Part shown: positions 60,011 through 61,229 of the stretch, piece after piece | Position numbering within the stretch: the first letter of the stretch is position 1 | How the letters are laid out: each line of letters starts with the position of its first letter | DNA from: Gnetum montanum | Taxonomy: Eukaryota > Streptophyta > Gnetopsida > Gnetales > Gnetaceae | Assembly: GCA_015680685.1 (NCBI GenBank) | Contig: MNCI01025357.1 | Coordinates: 370,660-431,888 of the forward strand | DNA: 61,229 nucleotides | Direction: 5' to 3' | Position numbers and translations under genes: made by a program | The notes under the pieces: model-generated | What the model was told of the DNA's origin: nothing | The model's input: the letters and a program-made list of their open reading frames with translations, nothing else | Database searches by the model: none

Positions 60011-60020
60011 ATCCCCAACA

Positions 60021-60160
60021 ATAAGGTGTTAGCCTAGTGGTATGCGTTTTGGCTTGGTAATCTCAAGTCACAGGTTTAATTCTACTAAGTAGCACTGAGT
60101 TATAAATTTCTATTAATCTTGGGTTGTACCTATATTCCAATTATTTCAAGTTTCAACAAC
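60021..60160 (+). repeat. tRNA-derived SINE-like copy 2
   Basis: A-box-like TTAGCCTAGTGG (60029-60040), B-box-like GGTTTAATTC (60073-60082), and the same body as copy 1. A third, more degenerate head is at 60251-60320. Confidence 0.65.
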
Positions 60161-61037
60161 ACATTAGTGATACCCTAGTTCATGACCAAGATAACCAAAT
60201 ACAAAGTGCATCATATTAGAACTTCAAAATACTAAGAATATCCTTGACATAATAAGGTGTTAGCCTATTGGTGAGGCTCTTGAAAGCTCCAAGCTATAAA
60301 GTTCTACTTGGACTTCAAAAAAAAAACAACACTCTAAATCAAAAATGATTTAAAAGCATAAATTGAGGAATAGCATAAGGAGCATCCTTCCATGCACACA
60401 AGGAAGAAAAGAGAGAAGTAATATCCCTCCCTTATCATAAACCTAAAATATAAGTTTCAGAGAAAGATTTAATTTTAGATTAAAACCAAAGCTCTTCACT
60501 ATAGAATGTCTCTTATGAATCACATTGCATCTATGCTTGACAATGTAAAAAAGAACACCAAGTTTAAGCATATTCCAAACAATATCAAAAGTGTCATTAT
60601 TTTTTATCCTTGCACATATGGCATAAGCAAAAGAACTATTGAGTTTTTAAAATTTGGAAATTGAAAAACATAATTGCTAAACATTTTGAGCAAAAAACAA
60701 TAAACAAAAAATTGGTCAATAGAGTATTTGTGAGAGCAAAATAGTTAAACTAGATTAATGAGCAGTGGAGTAATCCAACAGCCAACCATACAAGATACAA
60801 GTGTTCATGTGAAACCTGGTCAAATTCTATGGACAAGGTCATGTAATTATGCTAGTAATTAGTTCATGTTCGTGATAGCTGTCATCTCATGTGAACTAGT
60901 AAAATCAATGCATATGGTTTAACTCAAAGTCAGGTGTATGATAATTAATGTTGCTTTGGCCATTTTACTCCTAGTAAACATGAGGTAAATGAAAGTAGTT
61001 TCTAAGTCTAACTAAATAAAAAATGAATCTAGTCTAG

Positions 61038-61229
61038 TGATGAGACGCGAATTGCACAGGCCGCGATATCACATACGCGATATCGTGGTCCGCTGCCATA
61101 TCTATAAATAAGAGGTAGCACTCCCCTCATTTCCCATCAGATAGGCTAAGTAGCGAAGCTCTCGCGGATTGATCACCCCAGAGATAGAATATTTTCCATG
61201 TGCCCGTAGTAGGAGTCCCCCAAGTGAAC
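61038..61229 (+). repeat. Partial LTR (family VI), plus strand, cut by window end
   Basis: Begins TGATGAGACG at 61038. GATATC half-sites at 61065-61084, TATAAATA at 61103-61110, and then sequence parallel to 1-302 in inverse orientation. The five bases before it (TCTAG) differ from those after the left copy (CTTAT), and orientation is opposite, so the two are separate insertions. Confidence 0.85.

Larger units (their letters stand above)
59137..61037. other. Intergenic DNA with SINE-like repeats, no gene seen
   Basis: The first ~100 bp (59137-59230) resemble 45650-45760 and look like the downstream half of a SINE-type repeat whose head lies left of element V (47205-47270). Three SINE-like copies follow. 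60330-61037 holds nothing recognisable. Confidence 0.5.

Noticed and set aside
59882-60082. Functional tRNA genes
   Set aside because: Only A-box and B-box-like parts are present; no cloverleaf can be drawn, and the copies share a SINE-type body.

Overview
This window looks like nuclear DNA of a seed plant. It is AT-rich and gene-poor, and it is built almost entirely of LTR retrotransposons with plant-type primer-binding sites (tRNA-Asp-like and a Tat-type site), plant TATA boxes, dual RNase H pol proteins and plant-specific extra proteins. I cannot name the species. No intact host gene is visible. Two N-runs (18798-18853 and 37993-38009) and two single n's mark assembly weak spots. Element boundaries rest on LTR ends plus target-site duplications (TSDs) read directly.

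Layout. 1-302: end of an LTR on the minus strand; its relative begins at 61038 on the plus strand. 1691-6956 (+, TSD AAAAT): element I, Athila-like, gag only, with a tRNA-Asp reverse-transcript trapped in its 3' end. 10319-14709 (-, TSD ATAAT): element III, two ~2 kb LTRs around only 268 bp. 14710-16184: a small non-repeat island. 16185-45053 (-, TSD TGTAG/GGTAG): element II, Tat-like, with pol order PR-aRH-RT-gRH-INT. Element II is split by element IV at 25942-43301 (+, TSD CCACC), a 17.4 kb Tat-like element. 46029-47203 (-): solo LTR of the element IV family. 47271-59136 (+, TSD AGTGG): element V, Athila-like, with an extra ORF3. 59137-61037: SINE-like repeats.

Most interesting part. Between gag-pro (27626-31810) and pol (37438 onward), element IV carries on the opposite strand a complete, intron-containing gene (36810 to 32367). 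It has eight exons, and their reading phases fit together if one 1-nt deletion and one mutated AG acceptor are allowed. It has its own TATA box and would encode about 1,047 residues with basic, acidic and coiled-coil parts. Its promoter and first intron are packed with the palindrome AGCGTATACGCT and close variants. The same motif is packed into the LTR promoter region of the element. This suggests an element-encoded regulator acting on its own cis motif, which is inference. Element V shows a parallel design: an LTR-like internal promoter ahead of a large ORF3 with a coiled-coil tail.

All copies here are decayed. Stops are mostly TAG/TAA where Gln is expected, and integrase catalytic residues are changed by G-to-A. 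This fits long-term cytosine methylation and deamination in silent heterochromatin.
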